Assembly (NCBI GenBank): GCA_029007825.1 | Contig: JAQXIO010000002.1 | Location: forward strand, 28,608-92,607 | Source: Bacteroidales bacterium | GTDB lineage: Bacteria > Bacteroidota > Bacteroidia > Bacteroidales > JAQXIO01 | Direction of reading: 5' to 3' | Length of the DNA: 64,000 bases | Shown: in pieces, positions 19,439 through 29,146 of the stretch | Layout of the letters: the number at the start of each line of letters is the position of its first letter | Position numbering within the stretch: the first letter of the stretch is position 1 | The notes under the pieces: generated by a model | Database searches by the model: none | What the model saw: the letters and a program-made list of their open reading frames with translations, nothing else | What the model was told of the DNA's origin: nothing | Position numbers and translations under genes: made by a program

Positions 19439-19476
19439 AAAACAGGGGTTACTCTAAAAGTAACCCCTGTTTTTAT
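19439..19476. terminator. bidirectional rho-independent terminator
   Basis: AACAGGGGTTAC (19441-19452) and GTAACCCCTGTT (19460-19471) form a perfect 12 bp stem around a short loop, with A-rich sequence on the left and T-rich on the right. It serves the convergent thioesterase and SMP-30 genes. Confidence 0.92.
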
Positions 19477-19491
19477 TATTTCGGGAATCTA

Positions 19492-20460
19492 CTATTTTTG
19501 TTTTCCTTCAATAAACATATTCGTTTTTTGTCCTTTGGTATCCGGAACAATATAATAGAACAGGCTGCCGCTCAGAGGATATTTGCCGAATTGTTCTTCG
19601 TTTAATCCTCCCCTGGCTGTTGTTATGAAGAGGGTATCCAATTTATCTCCTCCGAAAGCGCATGAAGTTACATTAGGTGCGGGAACTCCTATTTTTTCAA
19701 TTAATTTCCCAGTTTTCGGATTCCATTTGTAAATGCCTCCACCTCCCCAGTGAGCAACCCATAACATATCGTCTTTATCGATTGTCATGCCATCGGGAGA
19801 GCCTATATTTTTTGGCACGGTTATGACTACCTGCCGATTGGATATATTTCCGCTTTTGGGATCGAAGTCGTATGCTACAATTTCTTGAGTGGGAGTATCT
19901 ATGTAATACATTGTTTTTTTATCTTTTGTCCATACAATACCGTTCGATATGGTAACATCGGAAACCATTCGTGCCGGAGTTTCTCCGTCGAGCCGGAAAA
20001 GGGCTCCTGCTCCTTCTATTCCTTTCAATGTCATTGTCCCGATCCACAGTTTTCCTGAAGGGTCGCATTTCCCGTCGTTACACCGGATTGCATTGTGATT
20101 TGTTTCAATTGCGGCAATGTGGTCTGTTTTTCCGGTTTCAACGTTAAAGCGTATAATTTCGTCGGATAGCGCTATCACAACGGAAGATTTACTTTCCGGA
20201 ACAACTGTAGATACCATTCTGTCGAAGTTCCATTCTTTATTTTTTCCGGTAGATGGGTTCCATTCAAAAAGACGTTTTCCGTCAATGTCGACCCAAAAGA
20301 GTGTTTTTCTGTTCGGATGCCAGATCGCCCCCTCTCCGCATAAAGCGGTTTCCTTATGTAGCAGTCTCGCGGTTGGATTTTGTCCCGACACTGTAAGGAA
20401 TGAAGAAAAGATTAGGACTAAAACAAAAAGAGAGAGGTTGTTAAGGCGAATATTTCTCAT
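19492..20460 (-). CDS. secreted SMP-30/gluconolactonase family protein
   Basis: A six-bladed beta-propeller hydrolase, probably a sugar lactonase. I place the start at the ATG at 20460 (MRNIRLNNLSLFVLVLIFSS), which opens a clean signal peptide ending near SGQ. Metal-site candidates are Glu in CGEGAIW, Asn in RCNDGKCDPSGKLW, Asn in SNGIVW and Asp in SPDGMTIDKDD. The substrate is unknown. It is divergent from the GNAT gene. Confidence 0.88.
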   Translation of the reverse strand: MRNIRLNNLSLFVLVLIFSSFLTVSGQNPTARLLHKETALCGEGAIWHPNRKTLFWVDIDGKRLFEWNPSTGKNKEWNFDRMVSTVVPESKSSVVIALSDEIIRFNVETGKTDHIAAIETNHNAIRCNDGKCDPSGKLWIGTMTLKGIEGAGALFRLDGETPARMVSDVTISNGIVWTKDKKTMYYIDTPTQEIVAYDFDPKSGNISNRQVVITVPKNIGSPDGMTIDKDDMLWVAHWGGGGIYKWNPKTGKLIEKIGVPAPNVTSCAFGGDKLDTLFITTARGGLNEEQFGKYPLSGSLFYYIVPDTKGQKTNMFIEGKQK

Positions 20461-20546
20461 GATGATTATAAATTTAAGCTCTACAAATGTTGTGAAAAAA
20501 ATATATCTTTGCAAGAATATGAATATAATTAGTGGGAAAAAATATT

Positions 20547-21680
20547 ATGTCTGTTGAAATAAAAGAGATTAGTTCTCCTTCAGAATTAAAGTCTTTTGTA
20601 AAATTTGGGATTGAACTTTATAAAAACAATCCGTACTATATTCCTCCGTTAATCAGTGAAGAAGTTGCAACTTTAAGAAAAGACAAGAATCCGGCTTTCG
20701 GTGAAGAGTGCGAAGCTAAATATTTCATTGCCTGTAAAAGGGGGAAAATTGTCGGTACGATAGCGGGGATTATTAACTATAGAGCAAACAGAATCTGGAA
20801 AAACAAGTTGGCCCGTTTTGGTTTTGTCGATTTTATAGAAGATGAAGAGGTTTCTAAGGCTCTTTTTGACGCTGTAGAGAATTGGGCGAAAAGTAAAGGA
20901 ATGGAAGGTCTTCAAGGCCCGATGGGATTTACAGACTTTGATCATCAGGGAATGTTGATCGAAGGTTTTGACCAGTTAGGAACGATGGCGACTATTTATA
21001 ATTATGAATATTATCCGGAACATCTTGAAAAGTTGGGCTTTGAAAAAAGTTATGATTCGAAGGAGTTTAAAATATGGATTCCGGAGGGTGTTCCTGAAAA
21101 GCATAAGCGTATTTCCGAGATTGTAATGAAAAAGTATGGTCTTACGATCCGGAAATTTAAAAATAAGAAGGCTATTATGCCTTATGCCCGCAAAGTGTTT
21201 GAACTTTTGAACGATGCTTATACTCCGCTGGTCAATTTTGTGCCTTTATCCAAGAGACAGATTGACCATTACGTAGATATGTATATTCCTTTGCTTCGTT
21301 ATGAAAATGTCGTATCTATCATTAAAGAAGATACGGATGAAATGGTCGGTATAGGAATTTGTATCCCGAGTTTGGCTAAAGCTATGCAAAAAGCTAAGGG
21401 TAAATTTTTTCCGTTTGGCTTTTTCCATTTACTGAAAGCTTTGAAGGGGAAAAACGATGTTGTAGACCTTTATCTTGTGGGAGTTGCGCCCGAATATCAG
21501 AGCAAGGGAGTGAATGCCCTGTTATTTTATGATCTTATACCGGTGTTTATCCGGAATGGTTATGTTTATGCAGAAAGTAATCCGGAGTTGGAGATGAATG
21601 AGCGTGTCCAGTCTCAATGGGAATATTTTGAGCGTGTTCATCATAAAACCCGGCGCGTATATGTAAAGAAATTTGCTTAA
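20547..21680 (+). CDS. GNAT-like N-acetyltransferase family protein
   Basis: This 377-residue protein starts at the ATG at 20547 ([18 protein letters not shown]); a GTG 15 bp upstream is less likely. The C-terminal part has an acetyl-CoA-binding style motif, [17 protein letters not shown], and the N-terminal part begins like other large Bacteroidota GNAT proteins ([19 protein letters not shown]). The acceptor is unknown. Relatives are sometimes labelled GTP cyclohydrolase, which the sequence does not support. A TATCTTTG -7 element lies at 20504-20511. parE begins 17 bp after the stop. Confidence 0.8.
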   Translation: MSVEIKEISSPSELKSFVKFGIELYKNNPYYIPPLISEEVATLRKDKNPAFGEECEAKYFIACKRGKIVGTIAGIINYRANRIWKNKLARFGFVDFIEDEEVSKALFDAVENWAKSKGMEGLQGPMGFTDFDHQGMLIEGFDQLGTMATIYNYEYYPEHLEKLGFEKSYDSKEFKIWIPEGVPEKHKRISEIVMKKYGLTIRKFKNKKAIMPYARKVFELLNDAYTPLVNFVPLSKRQIDHYVDMYIPLLRYENVVSIIKEDTDEMVGIGICIPSLAKAMQKAKGKFFPFGFFHLLKALKGKNDVVDLYLVGVAPEYQSKGVNALLFYDLIPVFIRNGYVYAESNPELEMNERVQSQWEYFERVHHKTRRVYVKKFA

Positions 21681-21697
21681 TTACGAAAGGAATTTAT

Positions 21698-23566
21698 ATG
21701 GAAGAATTGTTGAAACAAGATTCGGGAGCCGAGACGGTTACTTATTCGGAAGATGATATTCGCACGCTAGATTGGAAAGAGCATATCCGCCGGCGTTCGG
21801 GAATGTATATCGGAAAATTAGGAGACGGTTCTAATCCTGATGATGGTATTTATGTACTCCTTAAGGAAGTATTGGACAATTCTATCGACGAATATATGAT
21901 GGGTTACGGAAAAAATATTGATGTAACCATAGAGGACGGACAGGTTGCCGTTCGGGATTACGGACGGGGTATTCCTTTAGGAAAAGTTATCGATGTTGCC
22001 TCGAAAATGAATACGGGAGCTAAATACGATTCGAAAGCATTTAAGAAATCGGTCGGTCTTAACGGTGTCGGAATAAAAGCGGTAAACGCTCTTTCTTCCC
22101 GGTTTGTGGTTCAATGTTTTCGTGACGGAGAGTCGAAACGGGTCGTTTTTTCCAGAGGGGATATCTTTGAGGATGATCCTATTATTAAGACTGACGATAA
22201 AAACGGGACTTTCGTCCAGTTTATTCCTGATGATACTATTTTTAAAAGTTATCATTATAAGGATGAGTATGTAGAAAATCTGCTTAAGAATTATGTTTTT
22301 CTGAATTCGGGTCTTACCATTCATTTTAACGGAAAACGTTTTTATTCACGAAACGGCTTGGTCGATTTGCTGAACGAAAACATGACTACCGACGCATTGT
22401 ATCCTATTATTCAATTGGAAGGAGAGGATATCGAGGTTGCTATTACTCATTGCAATCAATATGGAGAAGAATATTATTCTTTTGTAAACGGACAGCATAC
22501 GACACAAGGAGGCACCCATCTTTCGGCTTTTAAAGAGACCGTTTCGAGAGTAATCAAGGAGTATTACAATAAAAATTTCGAATATGCCGATATCCGTAAC
22601 GGGATTGTTGCCGCAATCAGCATAAAGGTTGAGGAACCTATTTTCGAGTCTCAGACGAAAACAAAACTGGGATCTAAGGACATGGGGCCCGAAGGTCCTA
22701 CCATTGCTAAATTTATCGGCGATTTCATTAAACGTGAATTGGACAATTATCTTCATAAAAATGCGGAAACCTCTGATATTCTCCTGAAAAAGATACTGGA
22801 ATCTGAAAAAGAACGGAAAGCAATCTCCGGTGTGACGAAATTAGCCAGAGAACGGGCGAAAAAAGCAAACCTGCATAATAAGAAACTGAGGGATTGTCGT
22901 CTTCACTTAACCGATGCAAAGGGAGAAAACCTGGAAGAAACGTGTATATTCATAACAGAAGGGGATTCTGCCAGCGGTTCTATAACCAAAAGCCGTAATC
23001 CGAATTATCAGGCGGTGTTCAGCCTTCGTGGTAAGCCCCTTAATTCATATGGACTTACGAAGAAGATCGTGTATGAGAATGAAGAGTTCAATCTTTTACA
23101 GGCTGCGCTGAATATTGAGGACGGGCTGGATGGGTTGCGCTATAATAAAGTGATTATTGCTACCGATGCCGATGTTGACGGAATGCATATCCGGCTTTTG
23201 CTGATAACTTTCTTTTTGCAGTTTTTCCCTGATTTGGTAAAAAAAGGACACGTGTTTATTTTACAGACTCCGCTTTTCCGAGTCCGTAATAAGAAAGAGA
23301 CTCGTTACTGCTATACGGAGGAGGAGCGTATCGCTGCTATATCTGCATTAAGCCCAAATCCTGAGATTACCCGGTTCAAAGGGTTAGGAGAAATTTCTCC
23401 TGATGAATTTAAGAATTTTATAAATAAAGATATGCGTCTGGACCCGGTTCGGTTGAAAAAAGAGGATTTGGTAAAAGATATGCTGGAGTTCTATATGGGA
23501 AAGAATACGATGGAACGGCAAAACTTTATTATTGAAAATCTGGTTGTAGAAGAAGATACGTTATGA
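21698..23566 (+). CDS. parE: DNA topoisomerase IV subunit B
   Basis: The ATPase subunit of a type IIA topoisomerase. The 622-residue protein shows the GHKL ATP site ([30 protein letters not shown]), a transducer domain and the TOPRIM region ([24 protein letters not shown]). It lacks the GyrB-type insertion and its length fits ParE. Its stop overlaps the coaD start by 4 bp. No parC is adjacent within this window. Confidence 0.93.
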   Translation: MEELLKQDSGAETVTYSEDDIRTLDWKEHIRRRSGMYIGKLGDGSNPDDGIYVLLKEVLDNSIDEYMMGYGKNIDVTIEDGQVAVRDYGRGIPLGKVIDVASKMNTGAKYDSKAFKKSVGLNGVGIKAVNALSSRFVVQCFRDGESKRVVFSRGDIFEDDPIIKTDDKNGTFVQFIPDDTIFKSYHYKDEYVENLLKNYVFLNSGLTIHFNGKRFYSRNGLVDLLNENMTTDALYPIIQLEGEDIEVAITHCNQYGEEYYSFVNGQHTTQGGTHLSAFKETVSRVIKEYYNKNFEYADIRNGIVAAISIKVEEPIFESQTKTKLGSKDMGPEGPTIAKFIGDFIKRELDNYLHKNAETSDILLKKILESEKERKAISGVTKLARERAKKANLHNKKLRDCRLHLTDAKGENLEETCIFITEGDSASGSITKSRNPNYQAVFSLRGKPLNSYGLTKKIVYENEEFNLLQAALNIEDGLDGLRYNKVIIATDADVDGMHIRLLLITFFLQFFPDLVKKGHVFILQTPLFRVRNKKETRYCYTEEERIAAISALSPNPEITRFKGLGEISPDEFKNFINKDMRLDPVRLKKEDLVKDMLEFYMGKNTMERQNFIIENLVVEEDTL

Positions 23567-24018
23567 TACGAAGAGCTCTTTTCCCCGGATCGTTCGATCC
23601 ATTTACGTTAGGTCACTATTCGTTGGTACGAAGAGCCCTGACAATGGTAGATAAAGTAGTTATCGCCGTGGGGATAAATGAATCTAAGAATTTTCTTTTG
23701 CCTTTTGAGGAAAGGGTAAATTATATTAAGAGGATTTTTGAAAACGAAAAGCGGGTCAAGATTGTTGTCTATGAGGATTTAACGGTTGATGTTGCGCGGA
23801 GGGAAAAGGCGACGTTTATTCTCCGAGGGGTGCGTAACGGCGTAGATTTCGAGTATGAACGTATGATTGCAGAAGTGAACAGGTCTATAGAGGGGGTAGA
23901 GACTTTGCTTCTTTACAGCGAGCCCGATTTGGCGCATATAAGTTCTTCTATGGTTCGGGAGATTTACCGTTTCGGGAGACCCATCGATCGTTTTTTACCT
24001 CTTCCTTTGGATATTTGA
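23563..24018 (+). CDS. coaD: phosphopantetheine adenylyltransferase
   Basis: Catalyses the penultimate step of coenzyme A synthesis. The 151-residue nucleotidyltransferase has the signature [17 protein letters not shown], the [12 protein letters not shown] segment and ISSSMVREI. Length is normal. It is translationally coupled to parE by an ATGA overlap and followed 20 bp later by the S41 protease. Confidence 0.97.
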   Translation: MIRRALFPGSFDPFTLGHYSLVRRALTMVDKVVIAVGINESKNFLLPFEERVNYIKRIFENEKRVKIVVYEDLTVDVARREKATFILRGVRNGVDFEYERMIAEVNRSIEGVETLLLYSEPDLAHISSSMVREIYRFGRPIDRFLPLPLDI

Positions 24019-24038
24019 CATGCCTATATATTTTTATT

Positions 24039-25715
24039 ATGAGAAAAATTATTTCAATCTATAAATTGCTTGCAATAAATGCTGCGTTTCAGCATAATTC
24101 AAGCAAACTTGCTTTTGCGTTCGGTTTGCGGTTTATTTTAATATTTAGTTTTATCGTTTTTTCATTTTCCCTTGTTGCTCAGCCATTAAATGGTAATAGC
24201 CGGAAATTGGCGGCATCTCTTTATGCCGTTTCTTCTCTCTATGTCGATTCGGTTAATGACGGGAAGCTGGTTGAGGATGCTATAACCGGAATGTTAGAAA
24301 AATTAGATCCTCATTCGAATTATCTTACGGTTGAGGAGGTAAAAGAGATGAATGAGCCTCTTCAGGGTAATTTTGACGGTATCGGCGTGCAGTTCAATAT
24401 GTTGACCGATACGTTGTATGTGGTACAGGTGATTCCCGGTGGCCCTTCTGAGAAAGTCGGCATCCGTGCCGGTGATAGGATTGTTATGGTTAATGATTCT
24501 GTCATTGCAGGGGTTAAGATGAAGAATACGGATATAATGAAACGCCTGCGTGGGCCGAAAGGTACAACGGTTCGTGTGAAGGTCTTACGCCAGAATATTC
24601 CCGAACTGATTGAGTTTAAAATTGTCCGAGATAAAATTCCTATTAATAGTCTGGATGCCGCTTATATGGCGGGTAAAGAGATCGGCTATATAAAATTGAA
24701 CCGCTTCGGAGCTACGACACATAAAGAGTTCCTGGATGCTCTGACTGATTTGAAGAAAAAGGGAATGAAGAAACTGATTCTTGATTTACAGGGGAACGGA
24801 GGCGGATATTTAAATGCCGCAATTGATCTGGCCGATGAATTTTTAGGGAATAAAGAGCTGATCGTTTATACGGAAGGCCGTAAATCTCCTCGTGAGGAAG
24901 CGGTAGCTTCTGCCAAAGGGGCATTTGAGAAAGGGGCTTTAGTTGTCCTCATCGATGAATATTCCGCATCGGCAAGCGAGATTGTATCCGGTGCCATTCA
25001 AGACTGGGACCGAGGTGTCTTGGTTGGGCGCAGGAGTTTTGGAAAGGGATTGGTGCAGCGTCCGATTCCATTACCGGACGGTTCGATGCTGAGATTGACA
25101 ACGGCACGTTATTATACTCCTACGGGGCGTTCGATTCAGAAGCCTTATGTAAAAGGGGATAAGGAAAGTTACGAGCATGAAATGATCGACCGTTATAAGA
25201 GAGGAGAGTTAATGAGTGCTGATAGTATCTCTTTTGCCGATTCTCTGAAATTCTATACTTTGGTGAATAAACGGGAAGTGTATGGTGGAGGTGGGATTAT
25301 GCCGGATCTTTTCGTTCCTATCGATACTACGAAATATACCGATTATCATCGTGACTTAGTAGCAAAGGGTGCTTTGATGCATGCGACGATGAATTATATA
25401 GATAAGAACAGGGAATTATTGAAAAAAGAGTATTCTTCGTTTGAAAAATTCCAGCAGAATTTTAAAATAGAACAGTCTCTTTTCGATGATCTTTTTGCTT
25501 TGGCGCGGGAAGAAAAGATAGAGGATAATCCGGAAGAGTTCGAACGTTCCAAAGGTATGATCTCTTTGCAGATGAAAGCATTGATTGCCCGCGATTTGTT
25601 TGATATGCAATCTTATTATGAGGTTATAAATCAGCAGAACGAAGATTATCAGAAGGCTTTGGAGATTTTAAAGACGCCCGCTTTGTACCAGGAACTTATA
25701 GAGGGAAAGAAATAG
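24039..25715 (+). CDS. S41 family C-terminal processing peptidase
   Basis: A periplasmic serine protease of the Ctp/Tsp type, 558 residues from the ATG at 24039; an upstream TTG is less plausible. It has an N-terminal membrane anchor or signal (about residues 30-52), a PDZ domain (about residues 110-190, FDGIGVQFNM to RVKVLRQ) and the S41 catalytic domain, with Ser in DEYSASASEIVSGAIQ and Lys in RRSFGKGLVQR. Substrates are unknown. It ends at a terminator. Confidence 0.92.
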   Translation: MRKIISIYKLLAINAAFQHNSSKLAFAFGLRFILIFSFIVFSFSLVAQPLNGNSRKLAASLYAVSSLYVDSVNDGKLVEDAITGMLEKLDPHSNYLTVEEVKEMNEPLQGNFDGIGVQFNMLTDTLYVVQVIPGGPSEKVGIRAGDRIVMVNDSVIAGVKMKNTDIMKRLRGPKGTTVRVKVLRQNIPELIEFKIVRDKIPINSLDAAYMAGKEIGYIKLNRFGATTHKEFLDALTDLKKKGMKKLILDLQGNGGGYLNAAIDLADEFLGNKELIVYTEGRKSPREEAVASAKGAFEKGALVVLIDEYSASASEIVSGAIQDWDRGVLVGRRSFGKGLVQRPIPLPDGSMLRLTTARYYTPTGRSIQKPYVKGDKESYEHEMIDRYKRGELMSADSISFADSLKFYTLVNKREVYGGGGIMPDLFVPIDTTKYTDYHRDLVAKGALMHATMNYIDKNRELLKKEYSSFEKFQQNFKIEQSLFDDLFALAREEKIEDNPEEFERSKGMISLQMKALIARDLFDMQSYYEVINQQNEDYQKALEILKTPALYQELIEGKK

Positions 25716-25728
25716 ACGATTTGCTAAT

Positions 25729-25768
25729 AAAAAAGGGGGGGCTGAATAAACCTCCCTTTTTTTATTTT
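25729..25768 (+). terminator. rho-independent terminator after the S41 protease gene
   Basis: An A-rich/G-run arm, AAAAAGGGGGG (about 25731-25741), pairs across GCTGAATAAA with CCTCCCTTTTTTT. This gives a GC stem with one mismatch and a T tract. The flanking A and T runs suit termination from both convergent genes. Confidence 0.8.
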
Positions 25769-25784
25769 TATAATAAGAGTTTGT

Positions 25785-27923
25785 TTATACCAGTTGGAAA
25801 TCCAGTTGTTTCCGTTCCAGATTGGCTGCCGCAACTTTTATCGTAATAGCGTCTCCTAATCGGTATTGTTTTTTGTGGCGGCGCCCGCGGAGGCAGTAAT
25901 TTTTTTCATCAAATTCGTAATAGTCATCATCCAGATCCCGTATCGGAATCATTCCTTCACATTTATTTTCGTTCAGTTCGACGTATATTCCCCATTCCGT
26001 GACGCCAGAAATTAACCCGTCGAATACCATTCCCAGGCGGTTTTGCATAAATTCTACCTGTTTGTATTTTATGGAAGCTCTTTCGGCCGTTGCCGCGAGT
26101 TGTTCCATCGAGGAGCAGTGTTCACATATTTTTTCGTATTTGTTGGCAGAAACCGAACGTCCTCCGGTAAGATACCTTTCCAAAAGCCGGTGCACCATCA
26201 TATCCGGATAACGACGGATCGGAGAGGTAAAATGTGTATAATAATCGAAAGCAAGTCCGTAGTGACCTATATTTTCAGTCGAATAAATCGCCTTTGCCAT
26301 AGTCCGTACGGCTACGGTATTGATTAAGTTTTCCTCTCTTTTGCCTTCTACCTGATCCAGCAACCGGTTGATACTTTTTGACATCTCTGTTTTCGAGCCT
26401 TCTGTCCGGAGCTTATATCCGAATTTACGGATAAATTCCCCGAAGTTCGCAAGCTTTTCAGGATCGGGAGAATTGTGTATCCGGTAAACGAATGTTTTCG
26501 GTTTTTTCCCTCTGGGAACTTTTCCGATAAGTTCTGCAACGGCTTTATTTGCCAAAAGCATAAATTCTTCAACAAGATGGTTCGACTCTTTCGACTCTTT
26601 AAAATAGACGTTTAACGGTTTTCCGTTTTCATCAATATCGAAACGGACTTCTTCTCGGTCGAAGGCTATCGCCCCATTTGCAAACCGTTTCTCTCTTAAT
26701 ATTTTTGCCAGGCTGTTAAGTGCCAGTACCTCTTCTTTAAAATCACCCTTCCCGGTTTCGATAGTCGATTGGGCTTCTTCATAGGTAAAACGCCGGTTCG
26801 ACTTTATAATGCATTTTGCGACGCGGGAATTTTTAACTACGGCCTGATCGTCCATTTCAAAAATAGCAGAGAAGCAAAGTTTTTCTTCATTCGGCCGTAA
26901 AGAGCAGAGCTGATTGCATAGACGTTCGGGCAGCATGGGAATCGTCCGGTCAACAAGATAGACCGACGTAGCTCTCGATTCGGCTTCTTTGTCTATGATG
27001 TCATTCGGTTTTACGTAATAGGTTACGTCGGCAATGTGTACGCCGATTTCCCACAAACCGTTCGGTAATTTACGGATTGAAATGGCATCGTCGAAGTCTT
27101 TGGCATCTTTCGGGTCGATGGTGAAAGTGGTTACATTACGGAAATCTTCCCGTTTTTTAATCTCCTCTTTGGGTATTTTATCCGATATGGAATCTCCGGA
27201 TTTTTCTACTATATCAGGGTATTTATAAGGCAATCCGTACTCAGCCAGTATAGCGTGCATTTCTGTATTGTTATTTCCCGAATCACCTAAAATATCGATT
27301 ATCCGTCCAATCGGATTTTTTGCGTTTTCGGGCCATTCCGTTATTTCTACAATGGCTTTTTGTCCGTTTTTTCCTCCCTTTAACTGACTTTTCGGAATAT
27401 AGATGTCGTTTGCCAATATTTTACTGTCGGTAACCAGGAATGCAAAATCTTTAACGACCTGCAGGATTCCTACGTAGGAACTTTTAGCTCTTTTGATAAT
27501 TTCAATTACTTCACCTTCCGGTTGATTTTTTTTGCGTTTGGCAAAAAGTTGGACTTTCACGGTATCACCGTTCATGGCATGTCCTGCATTCCGTTCATAG
27601 ATTAAGGCCGGAATGCCTCCGTCTTCAGGGATAAAGAGGTTTTTTCCATTGTTTTTGCGTTCAAAGGTTCCTGTACATACTGTCTGGCAAATGCCTAATT
27701 TGAATTTTCCCCGTTCAATTTCTTTTAAAAAGTCGTCGGAAGCCATCTCCAGAAGCAAGTCTAAGACCAACATTTTCTGTACGTCGTTTTCTATTCCGAT
27801 GGCTCTGCTGACCTGTTTATAATTGAACCCTTCTTTCGGGTAAGAGGTGAAAAAATCCATTATGCGTTTTGCGATTTCTCTTTTCTTCAGCCTCTTGCTA
27901 TTTTTTTTCTTTTCTTTGCTCAT
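25785..27923 (-). CDS. rnr: ribonuclease R
   Basis: A 3'-5' hydrolytic exoribonuclease of the RNR family, 712 residues from the ATG at 27923; a TTG three codons upstream is less likely. Domain order is a winged-helix N-terminus (IAKRIMDFFTSYP), two cold-shock domains, the catalytic RNB domain with TIDPKDAKDFDDAISI, whose Asp residues bind magnesium, and a C-terminal S1 domain (MVFDGLISGVTEWGIYV). The N-terminus is lysine-rich. It is divergent from the secreted-protein gene at 28160. Confidence 0.96.
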   Translation of the reverse strand: MSKEKKKNSKRLKKREIAKRIMDFFTSYPKEGFNYKQVSRAIGIENDVQKMLVLDLLLEMASDDFLKEIERGKFKLGICQTVCTGTFERKNNGKNLFIPEDGGIPALIYERNAGHAMNGDTVKVQLFAKRKKNQPEGEVIEIIKRAKSSYVGILQVVKDFAFLVTDSKILANDIYIPKSQLKGGKNGQKAIVEITEWPENAKNPIGRIIDILGDSGNNNTEMHAILAEYGLPYKYPDIVEKSGDSISDKIPKEEIKKREDFRNVTTFTIDPKDAKDFDDAISIRKLPNGLWEIGVHIADVTYYVKPNDIIDKEAESRATSVYLVDRTIPMLPERLCNQLCSLRPNEEKLCFSAIFEMDDQAVVKNSRVAKCIIKSNRRFTYEEAQSTIETGKGDFKEEVLALNSLAKILREKRFANGAIAFDREEVRFDIDENGKPLNVYFKESKESNHLVEEFMLLANKAVAELIGKVPRGKKPKTFVYRIHNSPDPEKLANFGEFIRKFGYKLRTEGSKTEMSKSINRLLDQVEGKREENLINTVAVRTMAKAIYSTENIGHYGLAFDYYTHFTSPIRRYPDMMVHRLLERYLTGGRSVSANKYEKICEHCSSMEQLAATAERASIKYKQVEFMQNRLGMVFDGLISGVTEWGIYVELNENKCEGMIPIRDLDDDYYEFDEKNYCLRGRRHKKQYRLGDAITIKVAAANLERKQLDFQLV

Positions 27924-28063
27924 TTTTTTCAAGCTTTTTACAAAGGAAGCGATTAAAAATTTTCTATCGAAATGTTTTCGTAAGAAAGATGAAGGAAAAA
28001 GCCCATGAATACAGTTTTTCTAATGTATCGGGCTGTCTTATAGAAACATAAGAATATAAAAAA

Positions 28064-28095
28064 TTTGGATATTTGATAAAATACCCATACCTTTG
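28064..28095 (+). promoter_or_regulatory. strong Bacteroides-type promoter for the 28160 secreted-protein gene
   Basis: TTTG at 28064-28067, a 20 bp spacer and TACCTTTG at 28088-28095 match the Bacteroides -33/-7 consensus exactly. Transcription should start about 28101, giving a 5' leader of roughly 60 nt before the ATG at 28160. The leader contains a small AGCGA/TCGCT inverted repeat. Confidence 0.78.
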
Positions 28096-28159
28096 GCGAC
28101 AATGCGTAGTAGCGATTGATTCGCTTTAATACAAAATGTTAAATTTAAAAATCTTAGAA

Positions 28160-29077
28160 ATGAAAAAATTTTTACGCACAATTACATCGTTAACCCTCTT
28201 TGCTGCTGTTGCAGCTCCTCTGTTCGCAGAGGAACAGCCACCGGTAGTGGTTATTGAGCCAATGCCATACAGTACAGTTCAGCTGCCGTATACCGATGAT
28301 GCTCTTTCGACCAATTGGACAGGTTCTGATCAACCTGAAGGCTGGAACGCAATTTCCGTACTTAATCTTACGGATGTTGCAGATCCTGAAAAGTTGCCGT
28401 TACCATGCGAGTATCCTTCAAACTGGAAATATTCGGCAGATTTACAAACGACAGCTATCTCCGATAACCGTATAGCTGCGCATGTATTGATGTTGCCTTA
28501 CATAGAAGTTCCATCGGATGTGGAAAATGTAACACTTTCTTTCGAGGCAATGATCGATGGGAAAGATAATGGTTCTATTACCTATTGTGCGACAGAAGGA
28601 GAAGGTATCCGTTTTAACGGAGATGCTTTTTTAACCCAGATGTTGTCGGCAGTTATGGATCCTGATTATAATGCCGTTATTCCTACAGGCGGAAAAGACT
28701 TCCATAAATTTGATTTTACATTAACCGGAAAACAGGGTAAAGGCTTGAATATTGTATTGGTTGCGGTGAATATGGTACCTACTGCTGAAAATGTTATGTA
28801 TGCAATACGTAACGTAAAAGTTTTTGATGCAAACACATCTGTATTGTCTTCAGAGCAAGATAATATAAATGTTTACGGCAGAGGAGGCAATATCGTTGTT
28901 GAGAATGCACCGGAAGGCGCAACTCTTCGTATTATAAGCCTGCAAAGCGGTATTCAGTATGAACCGAAAATCGTAGCTTCAGCGAGTGAAACAATGCAGG
29001 TTCCTGCATCGGGTGTTTATGCGGTTGTTGTAGAAAACGGCGATGACGTGAAGTCATTTAAAGTTTCTATACAATAA
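28160..29077 (+). CDS. secreted beta-rich protein with C-terminal sorting-like domain
   Basis: I do not recognise the central function. Starting at the ATG at 28160, the 305-residue protein has a signal peptide (MKKFLRTITSLTLFAAVAAP, cleavage near LFAEEQ). Its central region looks like a beta-sandwich (VENVTLSFEAMIDG; FHKFDFTLTGKQG). The last ~70 residues (GNIVVENAPEGATLRIISL to SGVYAVVVENGDDVKSFKV) resemble a type IX secretion sorting domain or a related Bacteroidales C-terminal module. The same pattern ends the giant protein encoded next door (EGTMIQIVGVNG to GTYIIRLSGYWGEKNIKVYV). The downstream start lies only 16 bp after the stop, so the two are probably one transcription unit. Confidence 0.8.
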   Translation: MKKFLRTITSLTLFAAVAAPLFAEEQPPVVVIEPMPYSTVQLPYTDDALSTNWTGSDQPEGWNAISVLNLTDVADPEKLPLPCEYPSNWKYSADLQTTAISDNRIAAHVLMLPYIEVPSDVENVTLSFEAMIDGKDNGSITYCATEGEGIRFNGDAFLTQMLSAVMDPDYNAVIPTGGKDFHKFDFTLTGKQGKGLNIVLVAVNMVPTAENVMYAIRNVKVFDANTSVLSSEQDNINVYGRGGNIVVENAPEGATLRIISLQSGIQYEPKIVASASETMQVPASGVYAVVVENGDDVKSFKVSIQ

Positions 29078-29093
29078 ATTTGAACCAGACATA

Positions 29094-29146
29094 ATGAGGT
29101 TTTCAATATTAGCCCTGCTTTTAGTGGGGCTTTTTTTCCCCTTATG
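29094..29146 (+). other. out-of-frame signal peptide segment of the giant repeat protein, with slippery T7 tract and hairpin
   Basis: An ATG at 29094 opens MRFSILALLLVGL, a textbook signal-peptide core, but its frame is -1 to the 29144-32866 frame and soon reads out into unrelated sequence. Codons at 29132-29138 read T TTT TTC in the zero frame, an X-XXY-YYZ slippery heptamer. A -1 shift there continues exactly as FFPLMAENYG, a normal signal peptide end joined to the mature protein. One extra T would do the same. The same stretch can also fold as AGCCC (29111-29115) with GGGCT (29127-29131) followed by T6, resembling an intrinsic terminator or attenuator. Confidence 0.7.
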
